Part shown: positions 6,589 through 7,021 of the stretch, one piece after another
How positions within the stretch are numbered: the stretch's first letter is position 1
Layout of the letters: each line of letters opens with the position of its first letter
Source of the DNA: G039029935 sp039029935
GTDB lineage: Bacteria; Chloroflexota; Anaerolineae; Caldilineales; Caldilineaceae
DNA: 7,021 nucleotides
Direction of reading: 5' to 3'
NCBI GenBank assembly: GCA_039029935.1
Contig: JBCCFC010000722.1
Coordinates: 1 to 7,021, forward strand
Notes under the pieces: model-generated
Seen by the model: the letters and a program-made list of their open reading frames with translations, nothing else
What the model was told of the DNA's origin: nothing
Databases searched by the model: none
Program-made: the position numbers and the translations under genes

Positions 6589-6608
6589 TCAGTGTAATTT
6601 TACACTGA
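6589..6608. repeat. Perfect 20-base inverted repeat
   Basis: TCAGTGTAA (6589-6597) and TTACACTGA (6600-6608) are exact complements around TT. The 10-base half TCAGTGTAAT occurs again as a direct repeat at 6725-6734. It may be a protein-binding site or part of a mobile-element end. Confidence 0.6.
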
Positions 6609-6626
6609 CTTGACCATAAATACACA

Positions 6627-6652
6627 AAGTCGGTGTCAATGGACACCGACTT
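6627..6652. repeat. Perfect 11-base-arm hairpin
   Basis: AAGTCGGTGTC (6627-6637) pairs fully with GACACCGACTT (6642-6652) around a 4-base loop, a very stable stem. On the minus strand it is followed by TTGTGTATTT, a weak U-rich tract, so it could end transcription of a gene arriving from the right; on the + strand no U-tract follows. The 8-base core GTCGGTGT also occurs at 6551-6558. Confidence 0.65.
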
Positions 6653-6667
6653 CCACATCATCTTATC

Positions 6668-6697
6668 CTGTAGAAGATACATTCATGTCTTCTATAG
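6668..6697 (+). repeat. Imperfect hairpin, better paired as + strand RNA
   Basis: CTGTAGAAGATA (6668-6679) pairs with TGTCTTCTATAG (6686-6697) around a 6-base loop: twelve pairs, two of them G-U. Both wobbles work only in an RNA copied as the + strand; in the opposite RNA they would be A-C mismatches. This points, weakly, to + strand transcription across the hairpin cluster. Confidence 0.4.
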
Positions 6698-6924
6698 TTT
6701 CAAATTGGCTTAACTTTTTCTGACTCAGTGTAATCTTTCGATTGCTACCCTTCTTTTTGGGTCAGGATTCAAATGAACCTCTCAGCAACCTGACGAAACT
6801 CTAGCATCGCTGTTTCTTGATTTGTTTAACACCAATATGAGTCATGTGTGTGCTTGTTTTTTGCAAAGGTTGTAGCAATCTAGTATGGCTGAAATTACCA
6901 GTGCTAGTGTCTCCGTGATATCCA

Positions 6925-7020
6925 TTAAGACTTGATACCATACTGAACTTTGTAGCGAAAAGTAACAATATTACGTGCAGCATTGAGTCTAACAAAGACA
7001 TTTTGATGCTGTTGACCTGT
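6925..7020 (-). pseudogene. C-terminal end of a minus-strand reading frame, possibly a transposase fragment
   Basis: Reading leftwards from the window edge, 31 codons ending in TAA (6927-6925) give TGQQHQNVFVRLNAARNIV and 12 more residues. LNAARNI recalls the D-x-NAARNI segment at the end of IS200/IS605-type TnpB proteins, but the zinc-finger cysteines expected just before it are absent in the visible part. The rest of the frame lies beyond 7021. The downstream minus strand holds only short broken frames. It could be a genuine partial gene, a decayed transposase or chance. Confidence 0.2.
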
Positions 7021-7021
7021 A

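Larger units (their letters stand above)
6429..7021. other. Intergenic region without a convincing complete gene, rich in inverted repeats
   Basis: No reading frame here has both a plausible start with a ribosome site and recognisable protein features. The region holds a REP-like GC stretch (6447-6467), two UUCG-type loops (6460-6463 and in CCTTCGGG near 6541-6548), a 7-base long-range complement (ACCTTCT 6487-6493 with AGAAGGT 6568-6574), three adjacent hairpins (6589-6697), an inverted repeat GTCAGG/CCTGAC (6761-6766, 6789-6794) and the tail of a minus-strand frame at the right edge. The left part could encode a structured RNA, and the right part looks like decayed mobile DNA. Confidence 0.5.

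Noticed and set aside
6511..6597. A 28-codon + strand frame containing GGRCEAC, the same seven residues as a UvrA zinc-finger segment.
   Set aside because: Nothing else around it matches UvrA, there is no ribosome site, and the stop lies within a palindrome. A chance match or an extremely short relic cannot be told apart.
6430..6620. Group II intron or tRNA-like RNA suggested by GGGTTCG and GTGTGAAG/GTGCGAAG words.
   Set aside because: No domain V consensus, no intron reverse transcriptase, and no cloverleaf could be built.
6801..7001. A 66-codon minus-strand frame beginning MSLLDSMLHVILLLF.
   Set aside because: No ribosome site, no recognisable domain, and it overlaps in another frame the LNAARNI reading that runs in from the window edge.

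Overview
The window looks like a piece of a Chloroflexota (green non-sulfur, filamentous or Anaerolineae-like) chromosome of medium GC. The argument is indirect. Two long exported proteins and one broken gene copy all end in YLP[ILV][IV]AR, directly before the stop. Endings of the type 'YLPLxxR' are, from memory, common on secreted proteins of this phylum. Nothing here is a taxonomic marker gene, so the assignment is an inference.

Layout. Bases 1-37 are a perfect palindrome, probably separating an unseen upstream gene. Bases 89-2452 (+) and 2649-5075 (+) are two paralogous exported proteins built from tandem ~145-residue modules that resemble the C-terminal domain of PrcB-family protease-complex subunits. 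The first has five modules. The second has three, corresponding to modules 1, 3 and 5 of the first, followed by a DUF11/CARDB-like domain and an unrecognised C-terminal region. The 196-base gap between them contains the 3' end of a third member (2457-2603), still carrying the module-ending and tail motifs. Bases 5123-6355 (-), convergent with the second gene, encode an Rpn-family (PD-(D/E)XK, 'transposase_31'/YhgA-like) nuclease with its own strong promoter, a possible operator palindrome and a heptad-repeat coiled coil. Inside this gene a full Shine-Dalgarno sequence precedes an in-frame ATG that would give a separate 132-residue C-terminal protein, as in the nested RpnL/RpnS toxin-antitoxin arrangement known from E. 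coli.

Bases 6429-7021 hold no convincing complete gene. They contain three hairpins in a row (6589-6697), other inverted and direct repeats, a REP-like GC-rich stretch, and at the far right the end of a minus-strand reading frame that runs off the window and faintly resembles a transposase C-terminus.

How they work together. The two exported proteins probably act together or redundantly outside the cell; no peptidase partner is visible. The Rpn gene is an independent, probably mobile or defence-related unit. The most interesting points are the nested start in the rpn-like gene, the modular 1-3-5 relationship with a third decayed copy, the conserved C-terminal tail, and the hairpin cluster divergent from rpn.
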